Shown one piece after another: positions 50,601 to 61,482 of a stretch of DNA of 64,000 nucleotides. The stretch is from Ophiosphaerella korrae. Lineage: Eukaryota; Ascomycota; Dothideomycetes; Pleosporales; Phaeosphaeriaceae. The notes below the pieces were generated by a model. The model saw only the letters and a program-made list of their open reading frames with translations. It had not been told where the DNA came from and searched no databases. Location: positions 372,001 to 436,000 of the forward strand of contig JALNQF010000002.1 in assembly GCA_028456385.1 (NCBI GenBank). The letters are read 5' to 3'. Made by a program: the position numbers and the translations under genes. Position 1 is the first letter of the stretch; every line of letters begins with the position of its first letter.

Positions 50601-51786
50601 TCCATTTGACCTCACCCAACTCAACGTGCTCTAGTACTATATAGACCTTGTTCTTAGCAGGGTCGTCTATGACTTCGAGCAAGCTGACAATGTTAGGATG
50701 ACGGGCCTTTTTAAGGATGGCAATCTCGCGTTTGATCTTGTCTTCGTGGCTGTTGCTCTTGCCTAGACGGGGGCGCTTTGACTTGCGGTCGACAATCTTG
50801 ATGGCTACATAGTGCCCTCTGTTGAGGTCTTTGCCAAGCTTCACCCTGCCGTGCATGCCTCGACCCAGCTCATCGATGATCTCGTATTGGTTGATGATCT
50901 TGCGTCCCGAGATCGGGTCGGCCTGGACGTCTGCGATGTGGGTCTCTTTGGGAGCCTGTCTGTGCATGTGGTGCAGCCAGGGAGTCGAGTAGAGCCCGTC
51001 GTTGGGCTGCTCGGGCAGGTGCGAACGGTGGTTCTTGGGGTCGAAGAGGCCTGGACTGCTGATGGGGGAATTGCCAACAGTGCGAGGGGCAGTCTCCATG
51101 ACGTCGCGATAGTAGTTGTGGGCAAGGCCAAACGTGGAGAGACTAGAGAGCGAGTTTGCAGCCGAGTGGGCGGGGTGGGAGCTGCGGGAGCGAACAATGG
51201 GCGGCACATGTGAGGTGGGGTGCTGCTGCAGGTGAAGGGCGGCGTAGGACTGGTTGGGGTAAACGGGGCCATCGCGCAGGTGGTGCGAGGAAGGAGCGTG
51301 AGCAAGAGAGTGAATGGGGTCGACAGAATTGGGGCGCACGGTGGTGGTGGACGTGCTGGAGAGATCTCGCTGGAAGGCGGGGCGGTCAAGGTGGAGCGAG
51401 TCGACTACTGGGTCGTTGACATTGTCGAAGCTGGACGTGGGCGAGGCATCAGACGAAACAGGCGCAGAGCCGGGGATGTGTGACGGGTAGATGCGGCGGG
51501 GCTGTGGCGAGAAGTAGCTGGGCTCGGGCGCAAGAGGGTGCATCTGCGCGAGCAGGCTGGCGGTGACGGCCTCAGGGAGGGAGGGGGTCTGAGGATTGGC
51601 GTGGTTGTGGTTGAGGATGTGGGTGGACTGGCTGGGCGTGGCCTCGCCATCAGGATCGGGGGAGTGCGTGTATGGGGGGTGGTGGTGTTGGTGGTGGTCC
51701 TGGTGGTCCTGGTGTTCCTGGTGGTCCTGGTTGTGGTTGTGGGCGGTCTGCCCTTCCGCTGCCAGGCCTGGATTCGGCTCTGCCAT
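47635..51786 (-). CDS. CaMKK-type Ser/Thr kinase (Ssp1/Sak1/Tos3/Elm1 group)
   Basis: Single exon, 1383 aa. The N-terminal 285 residues are low complexity, starting with a His/Gln/Asp-rich run (about residues 19-37) and rich in Ser/Pro/His. The kinase domain spans about 293-800: YEIIDELGRGMHGRVKLG glycine loop, Lys330 in YVAIKIVDR, HRD with Asp608 (HRDIKPANLL), DFG with Asp626 (ISDFGVSYLG), VGTPFFYAPEL activation end, DVWALGITLYCLIYGRFPF. Between the hinge (YIVLEHVELGEVKW) and the MPEHFQWVPL segment is an insert of about 150 residues, charged and Ser-rich. All catalytic residues are present. The C-terminal 580 residues are Ser/Pro-rich and probably regulatory. This architecture is that of upstream kinases that activate SNF1/AMPK. 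It diverges from GPI10 across 1.5 kb. Confidence 0.9.
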   Translation of the reverse strand: MAEPNPGLAAEGQTAHNHNQDHQEHQDHQDHHQHHHPPYTHSPDPDGEATPSQSTHILNHNHANPQTPSLPEAVTASLLAQMHPLAPEPSYFSPQPRRIYPSHIPGSAPVSSDASPTSSFDNVNDPVVDSLHLDRPAFQRDLSSTSTTTVRPNSVDPIHSLAHAPSSHHLRDGPVYPNQSYAALHLQQHPTSHVPPIVRSRSSHPAHSAANSLSSLSTFGLAHNYYRDVMETAPRTVGNSPISSPGLFDPKNHRSHLPEQPNDGLYSTPWLHHMHRQAPKETHIADVQADPISGRKIINQYEIIDELGRGMHGRVKLGKDLNRGHYVAIKIVDRKSKRPRLGKSNSHEDKIKREIAILKKARHPNIVSLLEVIDDPAKNKVYIVLEHVELGEVKWRTEGAPEICLVEWRRFKRESKGIFDNESAALEDERIIRGAHQKLAREQRRKAREAHYRRQDHKDNEPWSFEFGGESDDEFSEAGRSSRASGPSDDQLSSRAHLHGRQEPSSSCEANMETAFRSPTHAADSFVNEDSVITGLEGTMYGAYDNDVARLRTPSLAGSSSSQLADEEKMPEHFQWVPLMTTQAAWEAFKDTVLGLEYLHYQNVYHRDIKPANLLVTREHRIKISDFGVSYLGRPKGDDSNGDQSESEYHEQDEAVELAKTVGTPFFYAPELCRTDFEADTPKVDGGIDVWALGITLYCLIYGRFPFHDTNRFTLMKAISEEVPYIPRYRLKPVAESTTSRPGSHGRNVQPMVSTKRAEHDLEYEEVDERLRDLLQLLLVKDSRHRITIPEIKRHPWVLSGISNSNSWVEETDPSKSSQGRKIEISNEDVDKAVASIGFIDRVRSTVKKGADFVTKSFSRSSGSRRRAQSSVANPDAPQNISAASSSSTISQDGRRGSLVPMHLLEAIRTSREPEHPLSHSVTASPEARERSRFFDSPNSRAASPAQIAESSQRPHLPDRVLSSVHTIRQSELYQGRSGSPNFPPALPGTPTALDTPGGSNLSGLFGGLPRRVVNSMRSKDKLKLPREHMRAKSIDRLVGGDDDAHSVPSLAISTSLASGQVDQPDALKDLSPIARGPSPNCSEARSLGLSDSASRQSSMSSMSSRLHRNWIHTNEVEDSPSLEIPSAPSQDHYPLLTGPLGTVASISRETSDTKFNKAKHELIRQKVQEAKINRERSASAANTRPSSMANPTVCPTSPDDEAFFQRQKVEDYLSRHDPSSENSPVGGQERGLAFCSSEEQFTPMSQSTSNPSIPSVASASSSAPDECAPLNSYQTMIPTASADSLHHNQFDAPLDDPAGYDGDHAVESDDDDSDDDGLFIGKRKPTPSHRSESVSVAEIARSDARIDLMHNRRRSARSGSNGTVKKMPPPSDSAGDHTTETH

Positions 51787-53284
51787 GGCGACGGGAGCTC
51801 CAGCGTCGCAGATCAGCCAGACAGTGTAACCATGCCAGCCGGAGCCTTATGGGATGGAAAGCGGGAGGGGACGGCGAATGGCAGGTATCATGCTGGTGCC
51901 AGTCGGGTGCAGTGCAGCGCAGTGGGTGCGGCCAGAGTCGGGTAGGCGATATGGGCAATGGGATGTATGTTGAGGAGGGTTGGCGATGTTGAGATGGTGG
52001 GTACAATGGATTTGTGTGATCTGGTTGAGGCGATGATCGGCCCTGGTTCGCACTTGGCCGTGTGTGGCAGCGATCGTCGCCGACACAGATGACGACGGTC
52101 GCAAGAGACAGGGCAATGACGGGCGCTGGGGGTCGGAGCGGGTGGGGAGCGACCAGTGACAAAGGGCAGAGGGAGGGAGGTATTGTGCACAAGAGGCGAG
52201 CAGCGGCGGCGTGGTCCAGGTCCAGGCTCAGGCTCAGGTCAGGCGTGTCAGGCCCAGGACGGACCGCCAGGGCAGTTGTTGAGCAAGCCAGCAGCAGCAG
52301 AGCAGCAGCAGAGCAGCAGCAATGGCTTCTTTTGCGGTCGCGAGTCTATGTACTCGTAGTATGGGCACATGTGTTAGCAGGTGGGAGGGCCGGGCTAGCC
52401 GCTTTGGGCCCAGCATCCATGGCAATGCACCGGCCCAAGCGCAATCACCCACAGCACGCCAGCCCCAACCAGGCATAGCTTCCACCCGGCCTGCTGCTCA
52501 ACACTCTCCCGCGGCGCTGACAGGCCCCAGGGAGGCAGCAGGGAGGGGTCCACCGCTGAACGCCTCCTCACCACTAGGCCATACCGTGTCTGCTGGGGAA
52601 TTATCATGTGTGTGTGTGTGTGTCTGCGTGCGTAGTGGTGGTGTGCCTGTCTCACTCCTTACAGTGGCTGCACATGCTGACGCACAACCAGACAGTTCCT
52701 GGTTAGCAGTCTGCATTTTTGGGCCAGCCGCGATAAGAGAGCCAAATGCTCTGGCGGGTCTGGAAACTCTAAAACACCGCGCTATCTCTCACACACCCTA
52801 GCCCGCCATCACTGCACAGCGCCCCTGGCCACACGGCCGTCTGTCGCCTTCCCCAGATTTGCATCCTCGACTGGAGTGAGTCTGTGATCCGTGAGTCGTC
52901 GATTTGTCGATTTGTCGATTTGTCGGTTCGTCGCTAATGGCGATGGCCGTCCTCTATCTACTTCCTCACATGCCACTCTACCACCATCACCATCACCATC
53001 ATCCCTTTGCTACCACTCCCCACCACTGCACCCACCACTGCACCACTGCATCGCCGCATCGTCACCTCGCACCACTATCGCTGCACACCACACGATATTA
53101 CTCATGGGCCTCCGGCGCCTATCGTGAAAACCACGGGCCTTCTCACGGCGCACTGCATCAGAGCACCAACTTATTGCCCGAGTCTAGACACCAGCCTGGC
53201 CTATCGTGAAATACCCGTTCAGGCATAGCCTGCAGCTTCAATTTTCTCTGCCCCTCCCCAATCCGCCCAAGTGCATGACAAACC
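51787..53284. other. Divergent GC-rich region between the kinase gene and GPI10
   Basis: It holds simple repeats: AGC/CAG trinucleotides (52286-52322), (TG)n near 52607-52622, CGATTTGTCGATTTG direct repeats (52899-52925) and a CACCATCACCATCACCATC run near 52983. Open frames on both strands are compositional. It likely carries both promoters. Confidence 0.5.
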
Positions 53285-55593
53285 ATGCCGCATGTGCAGC
53301 CGCCAAGCCGCCCGGACCACCTCTCCCCTCCCGTCTCCTCACCTCTCCATTTGTTGCCTGCAAATCTCGCGACATTTCCGGCTGACTGTCCAATGCCATC
53401 CACCCGCGACTCGCTGGCGGCCACGACTGTCCCAAGCACTGCTGCTGCTCCACCAACACCACCGCCTACCAGCTATCGTGACTCTGCTTGCGCCGTCTTT
53501 GCGCCGCTGCTGGCCTTCCGCATCCTCAATGCACTCACCCTGCGCACCTTTTTCCAGCCCGACGAGTTCTTCCAGTCTCTCGAGCCTGCATGGCGCCTCG
53601 CCTTTGGCCATGCCAGCCATGCCTGGATTACTTGGGTAAATGGTCTCCCCTTGACGTCCTCCACGTCGTCCTGCTCGGCTGCTTGTCTCACGCTGCGAGC
53701 AGGAGTGGAGAACGCAATTGCGGTCGTCCCTGCACCCAGCACTATTTGCTGCACTCTACCGCTTTGCGGCAAGCCTTGCCCACGTCTGTGGCTTGTCGCT
53801 GCCAGCTAGGGCCGAACTGCTGCTAGCCACGCCCAAGGTTACTCAGGCTGTCTTTGCAGCCCTGCTCGATTGGTACTCATGGAAACTTGCGGAAAAGGCC
53901 CATGGGCGTGGCAGTCGCACCGCCCTCGCTACTGTACGTCTGCCTACGCAATTTTCTTCCATGTGTTGCTGATATCATGGGTCGGCCTCGTGTAGCTGGC
54001 CTTGTCGCTATGCAGCCCGTGGCAGTGGTTCTGCTCAACCAGAACCTTGTCCAATTGTCTCGAGACGACAATCACAACCATCGCCGTCTACCATTGGCCT
54101 TGGCATTGGCCCACGTCTGTCGGATCCTGCAAGATCAAAGATGGCGCTGGACCGCAAATTGCACGTCGGGACCTCGGCAACCTTCCAGAGTACGCGTTGA
54201 AAAAAAAAAATAATCTTGTCGCGCCGATATAGGCTGATGGTCATGCAGGCTGCGCTACTCACTACTGTTGGCTGCACTCGCCTGTGTCCTGCGACCAACC
54301 AATGCCCTTATTTGGCTTTCCGTATCCATTCCAACACTCTGGCAAGCCTCGAAACGGCTGCGGTATGTGCTGGTCCGCGAAATTTTATTTTGCGGGTAAG
54401 TCTCGCGTGGAGCACATCCGTTGCTTCCTCCCGGCGTGAGGCGTGCCCTGCCAACATGCAATCCCTATCAACTGCTGTGCCTTCAAGGTCACCCGACGGG
54501 AAACCCCACTGACGATGCTAGATCTGTTGTCCTCGCCTGTTCCGTCATGTGTGATCGACTCTACTATGGGGTCTGGACGCTTCCCCCACTACGCTTCCTT
54601 TACTTCAACATTGTCCAATCACTAGCCGTTTTCTATGGCAAGAACCGTGCAGACTATTACTTCACCGAGGGCTTACCGCTACTTCTCACTACGGCGGTAC
54701 CTTTTGCTGCCGTGGGGATATGGAAGGCTTTGCAAGGCCAGGAGTTGTACCACAAGCCAAAACCCGGCCGCCAGAGCACAAGCTCACCAGTGCCCAAGCC
54801 TGTCCATGATGTGACACAACGACGGATACTAGTCCGGCTCACGTGGACTTCGATTGTCACCATCGTCACCCTGAGTTTGATCTCTCACAAGGAAGTGCGT
54901 TTTATTTACCCGCTACTACCCTTCCTCCACGTCGTAGCAGCAGCCCCTCTCAACGCATTCCTACCTCCCAAAGCCCCACTAACACGCAAGTCCATCATCG
55001 CTTGCCTTGTCCTCACCAACATACTCATTGCTGGCTATGTATCCACCGTCCATCAACGTGGTGTAATCGACGTCCTCTCCTACCTCCGCCACAAACACGA
55101 AGCCCGCAACACCCTATCAACTCCCTCTCCCTTCCCCATCACAAACACCACTGTCGCCTTTCTCATGCCCTGTCACTCCACCCCCTGGCGCTCCCACCTC
55201 ATCTACCCCACCATCACTTCCTGGGCACTCACATGTGAACCCCCCCTTTCCCTTCCCCCCTCCCAACACTCCACGTACCTCGACGAAGCCGACGAATTCT
55301 ACAAGCTCGGCCCCACGCGCTGGCTGCGCGACAACATGGAGTCCCTCGACACCATTACTGCCACGGGATCGCGCTCGGGGCGCCACTGGGCGCGTCAGGA
55401 CCCAAAGTTCAAGGCAAAGTATCGCCGCGCGTGGCCGCAGTATCTAGTTTTCTTTGCGCAGCTGGAGGCTGAGGTGGGGTTGGTGCTAGGTGGGACTAGG
55501 TATGCCGAGTGTTGGAGGGGGTTTAATAGCCATTTTCATGATGATTGGCGGAGGGTGGGGGATGTGGTTGTCTGGTGTTTGGATGGTGAGTAA
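53285..55593 (+). CDS. GPI10: GPI mannosyltransferase III (Gpi10/PIG-B)
   Basis: Five exons: 53285-53635, 53703-53933, 53996-54189, 54249-54395, 54522-55593, with introns of 67, 62, 59 and 126 nt, giving 664 aa. All splices are GT-AG and restore conserved text: [23 protein letters not shown] and [20 protein letters not shown]. Family marks are [16 protein letters not shown] near the N-terminus (acidic luminal loop of GT-C transferases), [22 protein letters not shown] and [13 protein letters not shown] (the HKExRF motif of the GT22 family). Many membrane helices are visible. The enzyme adds the third mannose to the GPI core in the ER. ATG 53285 has the better context; ATG 53393 in the same frame is an alternative. 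The p24 protein near the start of the window acts on GPI-anchored cargo, but there is no linkage between the two loci. Confidence 0.92.
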
Positions 55594-57323
55594 GGGGCGA
55601 GGGGGTGGTGCAGCTTGTAGTCAACTGTGGGTTAGATTTGGTTTGTGTTGCGGATGGAGGTGTGGTGGGGTTGGATCTGGGATTGGAGATATGGTTTATA
55701 TGGCTTGCTAAGCGGTGAAAAGAATTTGTGGGGTTCTGTTAGTAGTGTGTTGAAGGGTTTGCATCATGCGTGTGAGGTGGATTCGGTGGTGGTCTAGTGT
55801 GCTTGCGCTGTTGTCTTGCGCTGTTGCCAGATAACTTTGTGTAGAGTACTTTTACCTACACTAGGATATTTAACTTCCGCCATTGCAGACCAGGCCAATA
55901 ATCGCAATGAGAAGGCAACCATCCTTGCGCCCAACCTTTGGGGGCAGCAGCTCTATGCTGTGATTCTAAGGATTCTCGACTACAAGGCATTTGCTCACCT
56001 AGTAATCTTCAAGGCCGATTATACGGCCCAGCTCATCAAAGACTTCCGATCGAACCTAGCTCCGAAGGTGTTCATAACACCGACTCGGAGGTGTTGGTAC
56101 TTTCGTACCGTACGAATTCGGGTCTGAATGTCTGAATCTGCATATGGCCTGCCACAACTTGCATGCGCCGTCGCTATTGCCTTCCTACTTGATATGAGTG
56201 CAAACCATTAATCAAGTTGCCAGATTTGGCCAGCCTTTCGAGCGCACTGTGATGGCGTACATTGTTCCAAGGACATACAACATTTCACAGTGTAGCACGA
56301 TGATGATGAAGAATGCGCTGGCCACGATTGCGGCACTCAATTGCGACGTTCAAGGCCGCGACGAGACTATAGCTAGAGTGGTAGACAACCGTGAGGCTGG
56401 GTTCGCTGAGTTGGTCGCGGCTGGAGAGGTAGACAAGCAACGCAGAAGTAATCTGAGGTTCCTATCTAGATAGTTATCTAGTACATAGCCTATTGTATAC
56501 ACCTAGTATAAGGAGAATAAACTGACTACTTTTTCAGTTTACCGAGAGTGAAGTATAATATCTTGGCGTTGATAATAGCTCCAGATGCAAGTTCACCACC
56601 CTCTCCGTTCCAAAGGCCACCATACGACCCGACCATCTCTTCACACACCACAGCACGATCCCAGTACCAATCTATGCATCCCTCCACCCCGCCTCTCCCC
56701 ATCCTCATATCCCTCCCAGCACCACTTTCGCCATTCCCTCCCCAATGACGTTACCAACTAGCATCGACTCAACCCAGGATGCTCGTCCGATATCTTGCGA
56801 GATAACGCGTGCGGCCGGTAGTCGTGCACCTGCCTAAGTAGGGGAGCCAAGCAGCTCTGTCTGCACGTCTGCCCAGCGCCGCCTAGCCACGATGTCTTAT
56901 GGACAAGGCGTGGAAATATAGAAAGAATTGCAAAACTCTTTCGACAAACGTTTCCATCTGAAGGGTAACGATGCCAGACTAGGGATTTACGACATGAAAA
57001 AGCAGAAATCTAATACCTTGGTTCCAGATTCTGTGTTGCACCGTTAAGATGCGAGCACGACATGCCAAGTCCCCAGACATTCGCACTTGACGTCGTCCAA
57101 AGCCAAGTCAACATTACACGACGGCCCTGCTTGGGCATCCCCAGATCGCAGTCAGTATGTCTGCCCAGCTACCGAGTCCCAAGCACGTTGCACCGCATCC
57201 TTGCGTCGACGTCTTGTGCAATGACGCAAAGTGGAGGATATGCATGGGCGACTCAGGGTACAAATAGATGGCGGTCGCCCGTCTGGAGGCACGCACACTT
57301 GAATTGCATATATTGTTATCGCT
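55594..57323. other. Intergenic with coding scraps
   Basis: Two protein-like remnants: 55816-56127 (+), containing LAPNLWGQQLYAVILRILD, and 56198-56473 (+), containing RDETIARVVDNREAGFAEL and lacking an ATG. The second runs into the MITE copy at about 56440-56548. Neither family is recognised. From 56.8 to 57.3 kb I see only the probable promoter of the next gene. Confidence 0.4.
56440..56548 (-). mobile_element. MITE copy K (right half only)
   Basis: The end TTTTTCAGTTTACCGAGAG and the inner CCTATTGTATACACCTAG are the reverse-oriented family blocks. The left end could not be found, so the start is approximate. Confidence 0.55.
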
Positions 57324-59175
57324 ATGGCTCGCGTTTCTTGTCTACTGGCGCTGTGCTCCGCCCTGGTGGGCGTGAGTAGTGCGGCTGCGCTTGGCTCGGC
57401 GGAGGATTATGCGTCGGGCGCGGTGCATGCGCAGATTATGGCGCTGAAAGTGGTATGTGGATGGGATACACGATTGGCATTGCCTAGACTGATTGTTGGT
57501 ATAGGCGCAGTGGGATGCGGAACTTGCGGCGGGGACAATGGAGAGCTCGAGATACCCTGAGCTGGGGTATACGCCGTGTGAAAATGGATTTGCCGCGGCG
57601 ATTCCAGGAGATGTGAATAGTACCTTTCGGTGCAATAATGTGGGTTTGTTTTGGCCTTTTTTTTTGTCGGTGTATTGACTAGTGTAGATCGACCTGTATC
57701 ACTTCCTGCCTCACGCTGCGCTAGGTAGCTCCCAAGGCCAAGGTTCGTCCTCATGGGGTTGGACGTCTGCGGGTGGGCGTGAGTTTGTTGCCATTGGACA
57801 GTTCGATGGCACTGCTTTTGCGGAAATCAGCTCCGAGGGCAAGCTAGTGTACCTTGGACGCCTTCCCCAGTATGACAGGATTGGATCACGGTGGCGGGAG
57901 ATCCGCGTGGTACGCGATCTTGTGATCATTGGCTCTGAAGCCATCAACAGCGGTGTTCAGATCTTCGATATGAAGAAGCTGCTTGATCTCGACCCTAAGA
58001 ATCCAAAGAATTTCACTCAGGATGATCTGACGGGCCACTGGAATGAACTCCCCGTTGGCCGGACGCACAACATCGTCGTGAACGAGGAACTCAACTATGC
58101 TATAGCTGCTGGATCTGTTGGGGGAAACGAGACGATTCGTGTACGAGGTGATTTGCCTTGCCGTGGTGGCCTCATATTCATCGACTTGACGGATCCCAGC
58201 AAGCCAACATCCCCGGGTTGTGCCGCTGGCGATGGCTACGTACACGACGCTCAGTGCCTCGTTTACCGTGGACCCGACTCACGCTACTTCGGCCGCGACA
58301 TCTGCTACGGATACAACGAAGACACTCTCACCATCTACGATGTAACGGACAAAGTTGGCAACGTAACTAACATCATCTCCATTACCAGCTACCCGGGAGC
58401 CGAATACGTCCACCAAGGCGTTGTCAACAACGAGACATGGCAAGAGTACATTTTCCTTGACGACGAGTTCGACGAGCGCGACGCAAAAGTCGGCCCAATG
58501 ACACAAGGCCTTCCCACCACACACATCTTCGACATCCGCGACTTGGAAAACCCACACTACACAGGCAACTACGAGGGGCCGCGCCGCGCCATCGACCACA
58601 ACCAGTATATCATTGACGGCTACAGCTACCAGTCCAATTACGGCGCCGGCCTAACGGTCCTCGACATCCGCTCCGTCCCCGAAGACCCTAGCGGAGCTCG
58701 CATCTGCGAAGCAGGCTTCTTCGACATTTATCCCGAAGACGACGAGCAGGAGGGCGGAGGCGCAATCGCGTTCCTAGGCTCCTGGTCGTCGTACGCAAAA
58801 TTCAAGTCGGGCTTCATCTTCGTGCACACCATCGAGCGCGGCAGCTTCGTCGTCAAAATGACGTCCAAGCAGTGTCCCCAGCCCGCCGTCTGCACGTCCG
58901 ATGCCTGCCTCACTTCGCTGCGTGCGAGCTCCGTTGATGGCCGGCTGGAAGAGAGTCAGACGTTCTGCAACGCGTTTTTGGCGAGGCAGGCTGATGATGT
59001 GGGGAGGATGCCAGATTATGCGCGGAAGGGGTGTGCGGGTGAGGCCGAGGAGGTGGTGGTCGCGAGGGTTAGTAGTGCATGTGCCTGTGTGCCTACCAAG
59101 GCGGTGCCGCAGCTGCCGCGCACGACGAGTAGGCCGCCTGTGCCTACGGTGTTGCCGCCGAAGATGAAGTTGTAA
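57324..59175 (+). CDS. Secreted choice-of-anchor-B family (LVIVD-repeat-like) protein
   Basis: Three exons: 57324-57452, 57505-57639, 57688-59175, introns 52 and 48 nt, 583 aa. A signal peptide (MARVSCLLALCSALVGVSSA) opens it. The conserved core follows: CENGFAAA ... NNIDLYHFLPHAALGS ... SSWGWTSAGGREFVAIGQFDG, then beta-propeller-like blades with repeated I(V/F)D and LxxI phrases (VVRDLVIIGSEAINSGVQIFD; NEELNYAIAAGS; DAQCLVYRGPDSRY; TTHIFDIRDLENPHY). Several N-glycosylation sequons are present (NVT, NET, NFT). The C-terminus is Cys-rich (CPQPAVCTSDACLTSLRA ... ESQTFCNAFLA ... CAGEAEE ... SSACACVP). Proteins of this type are extracellular and of unknown activity. The first two exons are short but each restores the frame exactly. 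Confidence 0.85.
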
Positions 59176-59390
59176 GTTTTCTCACATACCTCCTACCTAA
59201 GATTAGAAAAAGGTATAGACTATTTACCCCTTAGTATACTTAAGGTTATATTACATTTAGGATAAAATTCAAGGCTAAGAAGAAATTACCGTTTGTTGTT
59301 ATATATATATATACGAGGATAGCTAAGTCATACAGGGGAGCTAAATAGCCATTATAAACATAATATTAGTCACTTCAACACCAACACTGC

Positions 59391-61482
59391 CTAGTCTTCT
59401 ATGTGCTCGTTTTCAACCAGCTCGCCGTCCATACACCCATGTGCATAGCAGTCCCTAAGGACATTGCAATGCGTCTGTCCAGCAGCCGACTCAGCTTCGC
59501 GCAGCATAAATGGCGTCGACCCGCCCAGCAGAACGGCGAATTGATCTCCAACCTGGGTGTGTTCAGGTCCCAACCCAACATATTCCTTCAAAGTGACAAA
59601 CAAGCGGCGACCAGACGTAGCTCTTGCGACCGACGCGCAGACATCATGCATAACCTCCAAATACGCAAACCTATCCGCCGTCTCCAATGCCAGCTGCGTT
59701 TCCGACGCGGAAACGCTGTCGGGATTTCTCGGGGGGAAAGATAATCCTCTCTAGAAGGCGTCCTGATCCGCCGATGAACCAGAGCAGGAAAGGCCAGAGG
59801 TCAACGGTGCTCACACGGCGGATAGACGGCGTGAATGTGTTGCTGTCTGAAGAGCGGGTGTTATGGAATAAGTCCTGTACTTCCACGTACGGCACGATGC
59901 AGTCGCCCAGAAGGGTTCGGCAGAAAGCTGAGAATACGCTTCCCCCGGCAATGTAAGAGGAACCGGGACGGTGTGTTTCTAATTGGTTCAGCACGGCGAA
60001 TAGGCTGTTGGGGCGCGGGGAATGGTCCGGACGGTCTCCGAGGAGGAAGTTAAGAAGGGGGCTTACGTTTTCGACTTGATCTGAGATTTCTCCTGTCGCG
60101 CAGAGATATTCCGTGTCTTTGTAAGTGCCAGGAATCGTATGGACTCGTGCTGGATGAGAGCCGGATGCCGAATATGACTTCTTGTAGAGCTCGGTGAGTA
60201 TTCTAGATCGGTCTTCGGACCAGTAGTTTAGATCGCCTCAATCTGTGTACCAGGTCGCGGTGGTCGCAGAGATAGGATCTGTCCTTATACCCTTTAGGAT
60301 ATCAAGATTGCCGCTTAGTCTTATCTCCTCGGTGATCACCTGGCGACACAATACTTGGTATGATTTTGTATAGTCTGGCTGTATTGAGGCGTACGAAGAT
60401 CCCAATAAACCTAAAAGGCTGTATATCTTGTCATGCTCAAGTGTTGCCAATCTACTTCGAAACATCCATAAGTTGGCAAGAAGTTTGTTCTTCGATAGAG
60501 AAGGCACGCGTTGAAATGGTAGTATAATCTGAGCAATCGCACTCAGCCCAGCGAATATGAAATCTGCATATCGGCTCCCAAGCTCTGATGTTTTAGGGGC
60601 GTTGCAGCATGTATTGGAGTGAAGGAGAAAATTGGTAGCCGTGCGATATGCCGTTTCCCAGGGCAGCGTAGCCTCACCCAGGAGAATATATGCAGAGGCC
60701 GATTAAAGCGTTTCTTATACGACCCGAAAGGCTAGACAAAGTCAGCGTGAAACGTACTAATATTTATATGGTTTCCTTCTCGCCCATGCACGAGGCCACC
60801 ACTGGAGATCGCAAATATGATGGAGACCCCATACATAGAGTACGGTTTGCATATTGAAATAAAAGTGTTCATTACGTGCTAGCTGCTCAAGCAGTTGAAG
60901 TGAGTCCGAGAAATTTGAATTGTGACGCTTCAGTAATCTACGATCATTCTAGCGTAGAAGCAAAGCATTCTGCAGTACAAGTCAGCTATATGTTATGACA
61001 CATGGAAATGATCCTACCGGTATAGGAAGATTGTCATATGACGTGTTCTTGCTAAACCATATCCAAGTTCGAGATGCCAAACGATTAATTTGTGGCATCA
61101 AACTAACCTAAGAACTCTCCTCTTCCACGTCATCTTGATTGATGCAAAGAGCGTCTGCCCAAAGTGCTCGTATCTTGCTGTTGAATCGGAGACACCTGAA
61201 GCACTCGAGTAAATTTTGTGCCCGCGAGCAGGCCTTCCCATTCAATATGATCTTCTCGAAAATGTGTTGTGAACCCCACGCATATGAGAGCGCTTCGTAA
61301 TGCGGTTTTGTGTCGAGATCGACAATAAGCTCGCAATTAATGTCCCCAGGTTCCTCCCTAGGGAGCGAATTGAGTAACCGGATAGTCCCAGCAGGCAATG
61401 GTTTGTAGATGGTCCAAGGGTCCAAATCGGCACTGTGCTGGCCACTGGATTTGTGATTGGTTTCAATGTAGGCAAGTTTCAT
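59391..61482 (-). pseudogene. HET-domain (heterokaryon incompatibility) gene, inactivated
   Basis: The ancestral order is readable. ATG 61482 opens MKLAYIETNHKS, then the HET domain: IRLLNSLP, YEALSYAWGSQ, ALWADALCINQDDVEEE. Next come VSLMPQINRLASRT, an intron-like 52-nt gap with donor GTAGGA, LLEQLARNEHF, WWPRAW, LPWETA, DKIYSLLGLLGSSY, IQPDYTKSYQ and, at the end, RRLFVTLKEYVGLGP ... GDQFAVLLGG. Stops interrupt it at 61108-61110 (TAG), 60949-60951 (TAG), 60715-60717 and 60703-60705 (TAA) and 60238-60240 (TGA). Each sits where neighbouring family sequence suggests Gln or Trp, so each is one C-to-T or G-to-A change from sense. A frameshift lies at the six-G run 59731-59736. HET genes trigger cell death when incompatible strains fuse; this copy cannot do so as it stands. 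Confidence 0.8.
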
